Source of the DNA: Pseudomonas panipatensis
GTDB lineage: Bacteria > Pseudomonadota > Gammaproteobacteria > Pseudomonadales > Pseudomonadaceae
Direction: 5' to 3'
DNA: 64,000 bases
Assembly (NCBI RefSeq): GCF_900099785.1
Contig: NZ_FNDS01000005.1
Coordinates: forward strand, 248,001-312,000
Shown here: positions 16,554 to 24,651 of the stretch, piece by piece
Layout of the letters: each line of letters opens with the position of its first letter
How positions within the stretch are numbered: position 1 is the first letter of the stretch
Notes under the pieces: generated by a model
What the model saw: the letters and a program-made list of their open reading frames with translations, nothing else
Database searches by the model: none
Told to the model about the DNA's origin: nothing
Translations under genes and position numbers: made by a program

Positions 16554-18173
16554 TCAGAAGATGTAGTCGGTGGTCAGGAAGTTCGACTCGCGGTTGCGGA
16601 TGATCTCGCTGATCAGCGCCTTGTTGTCGCCGTTGAAGCGCGTGGCCACCAGGGTGCGGATGGAGAAGGTGCGCAGGGCGTCGTGTACCGACAGGGTGCC
16701 TTCGGCGGAGTTCTTGCGGCCGTTGAACGGATAGCTGTCGGGCCCACGCTGGCACTGGGCGTTGATATTGATCCGCCCGACCTGGTTGGCGAAGGCATCC
16801 ACCAGCCGGCCGATCTGCTGCGGGTCGTTGCCGAACAGGCTGAGCTGCTGGCCGTAGTCGGACTGCAAGACGTAGTCGATCACCTCATCCAGCTCGCGGT
16901 AGGGCACCACCGGCACCAGCGGGCCGAACTGCTCCTCGTGGTACAGGCGCATCTGCGGCGTCACCGGGCTGAGCACGGCCGGGTAGAAGAAGCTTTCGCG
17001 GCTGGCGCCGCCGCCTGCGTTGACCACCCGGGCGCCCTTGCTCAGGGCGTCGTCCAGCAGTGCCTTGAGGTAGTCGACCTTGCCCGGTTCCGGCAGCGGC
17101 GTCAGCGCCACGCCCGGCTCCCAGGGCATGCCTGGCTTGAGGCTGGCCAGACGGCTGCTGAACTTGTCGAGGAACGGCTGCAGCACGCTGTCGTGGACGA
17201 AGAGGATTTTCAGCGCGGTGCAGCGCTGGCCGTTGAACGACAACGCGCCGGTGACGGCTTCCTCGACCGCGTTGTCCAGGTCCACCTGGGGCAGGACGAT
17301 ACCGGGGTTCTTCGCGTCCAGACCGAGCGCCGCGCGCAGGCGGTGCGGGCGTGGGTGCAGGCGCTTGAGATCGGCGGCGCCCTTGTGCGTGCCGATGAAG
17401 GCGAAGACGTCCACCTTGCCGCTGGCCATCAGCGCCGACACCGTTTCACGACCGCGTCCGTAGATGATGTTGATCACCCCCGGCGGGAAGCTGTCGCGGA
17501 AGGCTTCCAGCAGCGGGCGCATCAGCAGTACGCCGAACTTGGCCGGCTTGAAGACCACGGTGTTGCCCATGATCAGCGCCGGGATCAGGGTGGTGAAGGT
17601 CTCGTTCAGCGGGTAGTTGTAAGGCCCCATGCACAGCGCCACGCCCAGCGGCACGCGGCGGATCTGGCCGAGGGTGCCCTGTTCCAGCTCGAAGCGGCTG
17701 GAACGGCGATCGAGCGCCTTGAGGGCCTCGATGGTGTCGACCATGTAGTCGCAGGTGCGGTCGAACTCTTTCTCCGAATCCTTGAGGTTCTTGCCGATCT
17801 CCCACATCAGCAGCTTGACCACCGCCGCGCGTTGCTCGCGCATGCGCGCCAGAAAGGTCTCCACGTGCTGGATGCGCTCGGCCACGCGCAGCGTCGGCCA
17901 CAGGCCCTGGCCGTTGTCGTAGGCGCTCACCGCGGCGTCCAGGGCGGCCAGGGCCGCCTCGGCATCGAGCAGCGGGGTGCTGCCCAGCAATACCTGCTCC
18001 TCGCCCAGCGCGGTCTTCAGGAAGATCGGGCTGCGCACTGGCGCCAGCGGGCCTTCCCAGCGGCGCAGTTCACCGCCCACCAGGTATTCGCGCTGCTCGA
18101 CGGGGGCGTCGGGGCGGAAGGCTTCCGGGATGGCGGCGGCGGTGGGAAACAGGGTATCGAGGTTATCTGTCAT
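16554..18173 (-). CDS. gapN: NADP-dependent glyceraldehyde-3-phosphate dehydrogenase (non-phosphorylating)
   Basis: 539 residues, an aldehyde-dehydrogenase superfamily enzyme. The PYNYPLNETFTTLIPAL segment, FIGTHKGA, and the nucleophile in SFNGQRCTALK (near residue 317) are visible, with EEQFGPLVPV and a C-terminal INAQCQRGPDSYPFNGRKNS that is typical of the GapN group. It oxidises glyceraldehyde-3-phosphate straight to 3-phosphoglycerate with NADP. Together with the gluconate genes next door it has the order of PA2320-PA2323 of P. aeruginosa. Start at 18173 has AGAGGAA 6-7 nt upstream. Confidence 0.88.
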   Translation of the reverse strand: MTDNLDTLFPTAAAIPEAFRPDAPVEQREYLVGGELRRWEGPLAPVRSPIFLKTALGEEQVLLGSTPLLDAEAALAALDAAVSAYDNGQGLWPTLRVAERIQHVETFLARMREQRAAVVKLLMWEIGKNLKDSEKEFDRTCDYMVDTIEALKALDRRSSRFELEQGTLGQIRRVPLGVALCMGPYNYPLNETFTTLIPALIMGNTVVFKPAKFGVLLMRPLLEAFRDSFPPGVINIIYGRGRETVSALMASGKVDVFAFIGTHKGAADLKRLHPRPHRLRAALGLDAKNPGIVLPQVDLDNAVEEAVTGALSFNGQRCTALKILFVHDSVLQPFLDKFSSRLASLKPGMPWEPGVALTPLPEPGKVDYLKALLDDALSKGARVVNAGGGASRESFFYPAVLSPVTPQMRLYHEEQFGPLVPVVPYRELDEVIDYVLQSDYGQQLSLFGNDPQQIGRLVDAFANQVGRININAQCQRGPDSYPFNGRKNSAEGTLSVHDALRTFSIRTLVATRFNGDNKALISEIIRNRESNFLTTDYIF

Positions 18174-18304
18174 TGTGGGTTCCTCTGCAGCGGGAGTGCC
18201 GGGACAAGGTGGGCAGGTGGCAACTCCGAATGCTGTTTTAGCCTGAAATTCGCTTTAGGTGAATCGTTTCAGCATCCGTTCGGCGGAAAGCCGGGCAAAC
18301 GCCT

Positions 18305-18469
18305 TCAGCGCGGCTGGGGGCCTTTGCCGGTGTCGGCCGCGGCGGGTCGCCCGGCGGCTTCGCCGAGCAGTTCCTGCTGTTCGGCGTAGCGCGCGCGGAT
18401 GTCGAAATCGCGCGGCCAGTCGCGGCTGTCGCTGGGGCGCGAGGGGACTGGCGAGGGGGTGGTGGGCAT
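18305..18469 (-). CDS. Small hypothetical protein between gntP and gapN
   Basis: A 54-residue frame starting MPTTPSPVPSRPSDSRDW and ending KGPQPR. The middle holds RDFDIRARYAEQQELLGEAA, a plausible amphipathic helix. AAGGAG lies 8 nt before the ATG and codon use is normal for the genome. It lies in a 330-bp gap between two co-directional genes of the gluconate block. I do not recognise a family. It may be a true small gene of the operon. Confidence 0.5.
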   Translation of the reverse strand: MPTTPSPVPSRPSDSRDWPRDFDIRARYAEQQELLGEAAGRPAAADTGKGPQPR

Positions 18470-18505
18470 CTCCGGTACTCCTTCAGGGAATGGCGCTGGT
18501 GGTCC

Positions 18506-19858
18506 TCAGACCACCAGCGAAAGCAGCAGGATGAACACCAGGCCGACCACGGAGAGGATGGTTTCCATGGCCGTCCAGGTCTTGAAAGTCTCACCGACGC
18601 TCATGTTGAAGTACTGCTTGACCAGCCAGAACCCGGCGTCGTTGACGTGCGAGAGAATCAGCGAGCCGGCGCCGGTGGCCAGCACCAGCAGCTCGCGGTT
18701 GACCCCGGGCAGCATGCCGATCACCGGCACCACGATGCCCGCGCCGGTGATGGTGGCGACGGTCGCCGAGCCGGTGGCGATGCGGATCAGCGCGGCCACC
18801 AGCCAGGCCAGCAGGATCGGCGAAATCTGCGCCTGCACCGCCAGGTGGCCGATCACGTCGCCGACCCCGCTGGCCACCAGCATCTGTTTGAAGCCGCCGC
18901 CGGCGCCGATGATCATCACGATGGCGGCGGTGGGGGCGAGGCTCTGGTCGAGCAGCTTGAGGATCTTCTTGGCGTCGAAGCCGCGCGCGTGGCCGAAGGT
19001 GTAGAGGGCCACCAGCAGGGCCAGCAGCAGCGCGCTGATCGGGTGGCCGAGCATGTCCATCCAGGCGCGGAAGGCGTGGCCGTCGGGCAGCAGCACATCG
19101 GCGAAGGTCTTCAGCAGCATCAGGAACACCGGCAGCAGCACGGTCGCCAGGGTCACCGCGAAGCCTGGCAGTTCGCTGCTTTCCGGCTCATGGGCGATCT
19201 GCGCCACCAGGTCTTCCGACGGGCTGCCGGGAATCACCCGCGAGATCAGCGCGCCGAACAGCGGGCCAGCGATGGCGGCGGTGGGCAGGGCGACGATCAG
19301 ACCGTAGAGGATGGTCTTGCCGATGTCGGCGCCAAACACGCCGATGGCCAGCAGCGGACCGGGATGCGGCGGCACCAGGCCATGCACCGCGGAGAGGCCG
19401 GCGAGCAGCGGGATGCCGATCTTGATCAAGGACACGCCACTGCGCCGCGCGACGATGAACACCAGTGGGATCAGCAGGATGAAGCCGATCTCGAAGAACA
19501 GCGGAATGCCCACCAGGAAGGCGGCGAGCATCATCGCCCAGTGCACCCGGCGCGTGCCGAAGGCGGCGATCAGGGTGCGTGCGATCTGATCGGCGCCGCC
19601 GGATTCGGCCATCAGTTTGCCGAGCATGGTGCCCAGGGCGAGGATCACCCCGACGAAGCCGAGCACGCCGCCGAAGCCGTCCTGGAAGGCCTTGACGATC
19701 TGTGCCACCGGCATGCCGGAGGTCAGGCCGAGGAAGCCGGCGGCGATGATCAGGGCGAGGAAGGGGTGCAGCTTGAAGCGGGTGATCAGCAGGATCAGGC
19801 CGAGAATGGTGAACAGTGCGTCCAGCAGCAGGTAGGTGTCGTGGGACAGACCGAACAT
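18506..19858 (-). CDS. gntP: Gluconate:H+ symporter (GntP family)
   Basis: 450 residues with 12-14 hydrophobic segments. Family-typical parts are the N-terminal LLITRFKLHPFLALIIAAGF, GKLMAESGGADQIARTL, the VPPHPGPLLAIGVFGADIG loop, and GSATVATITGAGIV. It imports gluconate with protons across the inner membrane. The gene lies after gntK on the same strand, and a match to the GntR operator lies 37 bp upstream of its start. Confidence 0.92.
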   Translation of the reverse strand: MFGLSHDTYLLLDALFTILGLILLITRFKLHPFLALIIAAGFLGLTSGMPVAQIVKAFQDGFGGVLGFVGVILALGTMLGKLMAESGGADQIARTLIAAFGTRRVHWAMMLAAFLVGIPLFFEIGFILLIPLVFIVARRSGVSLIKIGIPLLAGLSAVHGLVPPHPGPLLAIGVFGADIGKTILYGLIVALPTAAIAGPLFGALISRVIPGSPSEDLVAQIAHEPESSELPGFAVTLATVLLPVFLMLLKTFADVLLPDGHAFRAWMDMLGHPISALLLALLVALYTFGHARGFDAKKILKLLDQSLAPTAAIVMIIGAGGGFKQMLVASGVGDVIGHLAVQAQISPILLAWLVAALIRIATGSATVATITGAGIVVPVIGMLPGVNRELLVLATGAGSLILSHVNDAGFWLVKQYFNMSVGETFKTWTAMETILSVVGLVFILLLSLVV

Positions 19859-19894
19859 GGTGGGGGCTCCCTTGTCGTTGTTGTGTCAGGAGTA

Positions 19895-19908
19895 AGTGAG
19901 GTAGCGCT
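19895..19908 (+). promoter_or_regulatory. Candidate GntR operator upstream of gntP
   Basis: AGTGAGGTAGCGCT shares the GTAGCGCT core with the site before gntR and is followed by GTCT. It fits the P. aeruginosa GntR operator as I recall it (AC-N-AAG-N-TAGCGCT) except in the first half. Confidence 0.5.
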
Positions 19909-19935
19909 GTCTTTGGCCGGCGAAGGACCAATCGT

Positions 19936-20511
19936 TCAGACCGGATCGTGCTCGTGCCACCAGGCCAGGGCGGTTGCGGCGATCCGTTCGACCGGCAGGG
20001 TGGCGTCCACCACCAGGGTCAGCGGCTCGTCGCGCGGCGGTTCCAGGGCGGCGAACTGGCTGTCGATCAGGGTCGCCGGCATGAAATGACCGGGACGGTC
20101 GGCGACGCGACGGGCGGCGACCTCCGGGGTCAGTTCGAGGAACACCACACCGAGTCCGGGCACCGCTTCGCGCAGGCGTTCGCGATAGCTGTGCTTGAGC
20201 GCCGAGCAGGTCAGCACCGGGCGCTGGCCGGCGGCCAGGGACTTGCGCAGCTCGTCGGCCAGGCTGGCCAGCCAGCCGGCGCGGTCTTCGTCGGTGAGGG
20301 GGATGCCGGCGCTCATCTTGCGGATGTTGTCCGCCGGGTGGAACGCATCGCCTTCGATGCCATGGGCGCCGCTGAGGCGGCACAGGGTCTGGCTGACGCT
20401 GGACTTGCCGCAGCCGGCCACACCCATGATCAGCAAGGCCTGGATGGGGGGAAGCCGGTCGCGCCTCGGCAGGGAGACAGCGCTATCTTTCAAGGGTGAA
20501 GCCAGGAGCAT
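19936..20511 (-). CDS. gntK: Gluconokinase
   Basis: 191 residues. The Walker A loop GVAGCGKSS is at about residues 30-38, then EGDAFHPADNIRKMSAG (substrate site), LTDEDRAGWLASL, CSALKHSYRERLR and a lid region with RPGHFMPATLIDSQFAALEPP. It phosphorylates gluconate to 6-phosphogluconate, feeding the Entner-Doudoroff pathway. Start 20511 is chosen over the longer frame because GGAGG lies 6 nt upstream. It is divergent from gntR. Confidence 0.92.
   Translation of the reverse strand: MLLASPLKDSAVSLPRRDRLPPIQALLIMGVAGCGKSSVSQTLCRLSGAHGIEGDAFHPADNIRKMSAGIPLTDEDRAGWLASLADELRKSLAAGQRPVLTCSALKHSYRERLREAVPGLGVVFLELTPEVAARRVADRPGHFMPATLIDSQFAALEPPRDEPLTLVVDATLPVERIAATALAWWHEHDPV
20479..20492 (-). promoter_or_regulatory. 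Candidate GntR operator inside the 5' end of gntK
   Basis: On the minus strand TGAAAGATAGCGCT, matching AAG-N-TAGCGCT. The plus strand reads GAGACAGCGCTATCTT, a 16-bp near-copy (one mismatch) of the sequence at the gntR operator. Confidence 0.5.
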
Positions 20512-20628
20512 GGCTGCCTCCGCGTTCTTGTCATTCTGGTCGTTGCAGTGAAGTCGGCGGCACATTGGCCGCAGCGAGGGGCAGGACCGCCGAAGGGCGG
20601 TTTCAGGCAATTGCCCGACTCGCGAGAC

Positions 20629-20642
20629 AGCGCTACCTTAGT
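20629..20642 (-). promoter_or_regulatory. Candidate GntR operator in the gntK-gntR intergenic region
   Basis: On the minus strand ACTAAGGTAGCGCT, a full match to AC-N-AAG-N-TAGCGCT. It lies 30 bp before the gntR ATG, in a position to block its transcription. Confidence 0.65.
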
Positions 20643-20671
20643 GCCTCGATTTTTGTTTGGCAAGCAAGCCG

Positions 20672-21703
20672 ATGACCGCCCAGAAGAACGATAAGAACTC
20701 CCGCGCCAGCGGCCGGCCCACCCTCAACGAGGTGGCGCGGCGCGCCGGCGTCAGCCCCATCACCGCCTCGCGCGCCCTGCGTGGGGTCAGCAGCGTCGCC
20801 GAGGCGCTGGTGCTGAAGGTCCAGGAGGCCGCCCGTGAGCTGGGCTATGTGGCCAACCCGGCGGCGCGGACTCTGGCCTCGGCGCAGAGCCACAGCGTGG
20901 TGGTGCTGGTGCCCTCGCTGTCCAACCAGTTGTTCGTCGACACCCTCGAAGCCATCCACGGCGTGCTGCGCCCGCAGGGGCTGGAAGTGCTGATCGGCAA
21001 CTTCCACTACTCGCGCGACGAAGAAGAAGACCTGATCCGCAACTACCTGGCCTACCAGCCGCGCGGTTTGCTGCTGACCGGCTTCGAGCGCACCGAGAGC
21101 GCCCGGCGCATGGTCGAGGCCAGCGGCGTGCCCTGCGTCTACATGATGGACCTGGACAGCGGCGCCGGGCTGCACTGCGTCGGCTTCTCGCAACTGCGCG
21201 CCGGCGCTGCCGCCGCCGAGCACCTGCTCTCCAGCGGACGGCGCCGGCTGGCCTATGTCGGCGCGCAACTGGACCAGCGCACCCTGCTGCGCGGCGAGGG
21301 CTTCCGTCGCGCCTTGCAGCAGGCCGGTTGCTACGACCCGGCGCTGGAAGTGCTGACGCCGCGGGCGTCCTCGGTGGGCCTGGGCGGGGAGTTGTTCTGC
21401 CAGTTGCTGGCCAGCCAGCCGCAGGTCGATGGCATCTTCTTCGGCAACGACGATCTGGCCCAGGGCGCCCTGCTGGAAGCCATGCGCCACGGCATCAAGG
21501 TGCCCGAACAGGTCGCCGTGCTCGGCTTCAACGACCTGCCCAGCTCGGCATTCATGGTGCCGCGCCTGTCGAGCATCCGTACCCCGCGCGAGGCCATCGG
21601 CCGGCGTGCCGCCGAGCTGCTGCTGCAACTCATCGGCGGGCGCAGCGTGGCCGATCCAGTGCTGGACCTGGGCTTCGAACTGATGATCCGGGAAAGCACC
21701 TGA
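20672..21703 (+). CDS. gntR: LacI-family gluconate regulator
   Basis: 343 residues. The LacI helix-turn-helix is at the N-terminus (PTLNEVARRAGVSPITASRAL) with a hinge helix ending in NPAARTLASA. The periplasmic-binding-like effector domain follows (about 70-340), with GILLT-type strands, GFNDLPSSAFMVPRLSSIRTP and a typical C-terminal RE end. Position and divergence from gntK identify it as the LacI-type GntR of pseudomonads. The ATG at 20672 is preferred to an upstream TTG. It probably represses itself and gntP until gluconate or 6-phosphogluconate binds. Confidence 0.9.
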   Translation: MTAQKNDKNSRASGRPTLNEVARRAGVSPITASRALRGVSSVAEALVLKVQEAARELGYVANPAARTLASAQSHSVVVLVPSLSNQLFVDTLEAIHGVLRPQGLEVLIGNFHYSRDEEEDLIRNYLAYQPRGLLLTGFERTESARRMVEASGVPCVYMMDLDSGAGLHCVGFSQLRAGAAAAEHLLSSGRRRLAYVGAQLDQRTLLRGEGFRRALQQAGCYDPALEVLTPRASSVGLGGELFCQLLASQPQVDGIFFGNDDLAQGALLEAMRHGIKVPEQVAVLGFNDLPSSAFMVPRLSSIRTPREAIGRRAAELLLQLIGGRSVADPVLDLGFELMIREST

Positions 21704-21877
21704 CGCACGGACCTCCGCGCTGAGCGGCGTCCGGTGCGGGGCCGTTCGGCGGGAGGCGCTGCGGTAAATCGGCGCGCTGCCGATATTTTCCGACGGCCCT
21801 GAGGCCTGGCGCGCTGGCAATTGGCAAATGCCTTGGCCTAGGCTGGGCACTCTCGCTGTGGCTGCAGACGGACCTCC

Positions 21878-24541
21878 ATGACCAGCACTTTCGACTTCTC
21901 CTCCCATGCTCCAGGGGCCACCCAGCGCTTGCGCATCGGGGTGGTCTTCTACATTGGCGTATTGCTGGTGCTGGCCCTGCTGGTCGGACTGAGCGGCTGG
22001 AGCGCCTATCGTGACTACCGCAGCACCACGGATCTGGTGCGGCAGAACATTTCCGCGTTGTCGCGCTCCCTCGAGGGCTACATCAGCGCCTTGCTGTTGC
22101 AGAGCTACGGCAGCATCTATGTGGTGGGCGAGGAGCTGCAACTGTCCGCCGCGCCGCCCGATGTGGCGCGTATCCGCGAGGAACTCGCCCTGGCCATGCG
22201 CTACGACCCGGTGTCGGCCTACCTCTTCGTCCTGCGCGATGGCCAGCTCTACGCCGTGGACAGCCGAGGGCAGGCGGCGGAGGGCAAGCTGCGCGGCCTG
22301 CTCGAACAGGCGCCGTTGGCCACCGGCGAGCATCCGAGCTTCGGTCGCGCCTTCCAGCCGGACAACGACAGCGGTTACCTGATGCCGATGTTCATCAGCC
22401 AGCGCGATGCCCATGGGCATGAGCAGAAGGTCGGTGCGCTCATCGATACCGACCGGCTCGGCGATCTGCTCCGCCGCCTGGGCCTGGAAGAACACATGAA
22501 CGCCGGGATGTACGACAACAGTGGCGGCGTGCTCTTCCGCACGCCGCAGCCGCTGCGCTTCGTCGGCCAGCCATTGCAGCTCGACTCGCCGTTGCGCGCC
22601 CGCCTGGGACAGTCGACCTTCGCCCTGGTCGAGGGCGACAACATCGATAACGAGCGCGCGCTGTTCGCCGATGCGCCTTCGGCCAGTTTCCCGATCCACG
22701 CGGTGGTCGGGCAGACCTCCGCCAGCTACCTGACGCCCTGGATCAAACGCTCCAGCTACAGCGCCCTGCTATTGCTCATCAGCGTCCTGGCCATCGGCCT
22801 GATTGCCTGGCAGTTGCGCCGGCTGATCGGCGAACTCAGCCAGAGCGGGCGTTTCTACGGGCAACTGTTCAACGACATCAACGATGGCGTCCTGCTGATC
22901 GGCGTCGACGGCCGCGTGCAGGCCGCCAACCCGCGCGCGGCGCGGATGTTCGGGGTCGCTGGGGCGGAGCTGCTGATTGGCCGGCTGCCCTCGGAACTGT
23001 CGCCGCCGTACCAGCCCGACGGCCGCCTGTCGCTGGCCGCCAGCCGCGCCGCGCTGAGCGACCTGCTCAACAGCGAACTGGGCGAGCGCGACAGCGAGTG
23101 GCGTTTCCTGCGCCGCGACAACCGCGAAGCCTTCGACTGCGAGGTGCACAGCTCGCGCTTCCGCTGGCAACAGAACACCCTGCTGCTGGTGGTGCTGCAC
23201 GACATCACCGAGCGCAAGCGCTACCTTGCCGAGCAGGAGTACCTGGCCAGCCACGATTCGCTGACCGGCCTGCCCAATCGCTACTGGCTGGTGCGCCACA
23301 TCGAACAGCGCATCGCCCAGGGCGAGGGCCAGCGCTTCGCCGTGCTGCTGCTGGACATGAACCGCTTCAAGGAGGTCAACGACACCCTCGGCCACCACTA
23401 TGGCGACGCCGTGCTGCAGGAAGTCGGCAAGCGCCTGGACGACTGGCTGCGCAGCCAGGGGGCACAGATCGCCCGCCTCGGCGGCGACGAGATGGCCATC
23501 GTCACCGCCAGGCCGCTCGACGAAAACGACGTCGGCCGCCTCTGTCAGGATGTCGGCCAGGTCCTGCGCCAGCCGCTTTCCGCGGCGGGCGTGCAACTGG
23601 AGATCTCGGCCAGCATCGGCGTCGCCAGTTACCCGGAACATGGCGAGAGCCCCGCTGACCTGTTGCGCTGCGCGGACATCGCCATGTACCAGGCGAAGAA
23701 CAGCCGGCGCGATTTCATCGTCTACCAGCGCAGCGACGACACCTACACGCTCGAACGCCTGGCCCTGTACACCCATCTGGGGCGGGCGATCCGTGAGGGC
23801 GGCCTGCAATTGCACTACCAGCCCAAGGTGCGCCTGGACGACCAGCAGGTGATCGGCTTCGAGGCGCTGTTGCGCTGGAACCACCCGGAACGCGGCCTGA
23901 TCCCGCCCGGCGAGTTCATTCCGCTGGCCGAGTCCACCGAACTGATCCATCCCCTGACCCACTGGGTGATCGACGAGGCCCTGCGCCAGTTGCATGTCTG
24001 GCGCGCGCGTGGCCTGGGCACCTGCATAGCGATCAACATCAGCGCCAACAACCTGCGCAATCCGCATTTCGTCGGCAACCTGCAGGCGCTGCTGGCGCAG
24101 CACCGGGTGCCGGCCGAGCTGATCGAGCTGGAAGTCACCGAAGGCACCCTGCTGGAGGACCCGGAAATGGCCCTGCGCTGCCTGCAGGCGATCCGCGACC
24201 TGGGCGTGATCCTGTCGATCGACGACTTCGGCACCGGCTACTCCTCGCTGGCCTACCTCAAGCGCCTGCCGGTGCAGGTGCTGAAGATCGACCGCACCTT
24301 CATCTCGGCCATGACCAGCAACTTCTCCGACGCCATGATCGTGCAGTCCACCGTCGCCCTCGGGCACAACTTCGGCATGCAGGTGGTCGCCGAAGGGGTC
24401 GAGGATGCGGCCACCGCCGAGGCCCTGGCGCAACTGGGCTGCGACATTGCCCAGGGCTACCACTTCGGCCGCCCGATGCCGGCCGAGCAAGTGGTCGCCT
24501 GGCGCCTGCAGCGGCAACTGGAGTCGCTGGGGATCGACTGA
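21878..24541 (+). CDS. Membrane GGDEF-EAL protein with extracellular sensor and PAS domain
   Basis: 887 residues. Transmembrane helix 1 is at about 20-42; a periplasmic Cache/CHASE-like sensor spans about 45-290; helix 2 is at about 295-315 (ALLLLISVLAIGLIAW). A PAS domain at about 325-445 ends in DITERKRY. The GGDEF domain is at about 455-620 (DSLTGLPNRYWL, active-site loop RLGGDEMAI), and the EAL domain at about 630-880 (FEALLRW, DDFGTGYSSLAYLKRLP, EGVED). The catalytic loop reads GGDEM instead of GGDEF; the Gly-Gly-Asp-Glu core is kept. The EAL residues look complete, so it may act mainly as a c-di-GMP phosphodiesterase. Confidence 0.9.
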   Translation: MTSTFDFSSHAPGATQRLRIGVVFYIGVLLVLALLVGLSGWSAYRDYRSTTDLVRQNISALSRSLEGYISALLLQSYGSIYVVGEELQLSAAPPDVARIREELALAMRYDPVSAYLFVLRDGQLYAVDSRGQAAEGKLRGLLEQAPLATGEHPSFGRAFQPDNDSGYLMPMFISQRDAHGHEQKVGALIDTDRLGDLLRRLGLEEHMNAGMYDNSGGVLFRTPQPLRFVGQPLQLDSPLRARLGQSTFALVEGDNIDNERALFADAPSASFPIHAVVGQTSASYLTPWIKRSSYSALLLLISVLAIGLIAWQLRRLIGELSQSGRFYGQLFNDINDGVLLIGVDGRVQAANPRAARMFGVAGAELLIGRLPSELSPPYQPDGRLSLAASRAALSDLLNSELGERDSEWRFLRRDNREAFDCEVHSSRFRWQQNTLLLVVLHDITERKRYLAEQEYLASHDSLTGLPNRYWLVRHIEQRIAQGEGQRFAVLLLDMNRFKEVNDTLGHHYGDAVLQEVGKRLDDWLRSQGAQIARLGGDEMAIVTARPLDENDVGRLCQDVGQVLRQPLSAAGVQLEISASIGVASYPEHGESPADLLRCADIAMYQAKNSRRDFIVYQRSDDTYTLERLALYTHLGRAIREGGLQLHYQPKVRLDDQQVIGFEALLRWNHPERGLIPPGEFIPLAESTELIHPLTHWVIDEALRQLHVWRARGLGTCIAINISANNLRNPHFVGNLQALLAQHRVPAELIELEVTEGTLLEDPEMALRCLQAIRDLGVILSIDDFGTGYSSLAYLKRLPVQVLKIDRTFISAMTSNFSDAMIVQSTVALGHNFGMQVVAEGVEDAATAEALAQLGCDIAQGYHFGRPMPAEQVVAWRLQRQLESLGID

Positions 24542-24651
24542 GCGTGCGCCCGCCGCCGCGCCGCCATCCCTCCGCAAGCTGAGCTACGCTCCCATTCGGG
24601 TGGCCGTTGCTCCGGTCACCGGGCCGGCGTAACCGTATCGGGGCGAGGAAT

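Noticed and set aside
20633-22699. A 688-codon open frame antisense to gntR and the GGDEF-EAL gene
   Set aside because: It spans an intergenic region and two genes with clear families on the other strand, and its composition is that of a shadow frame.
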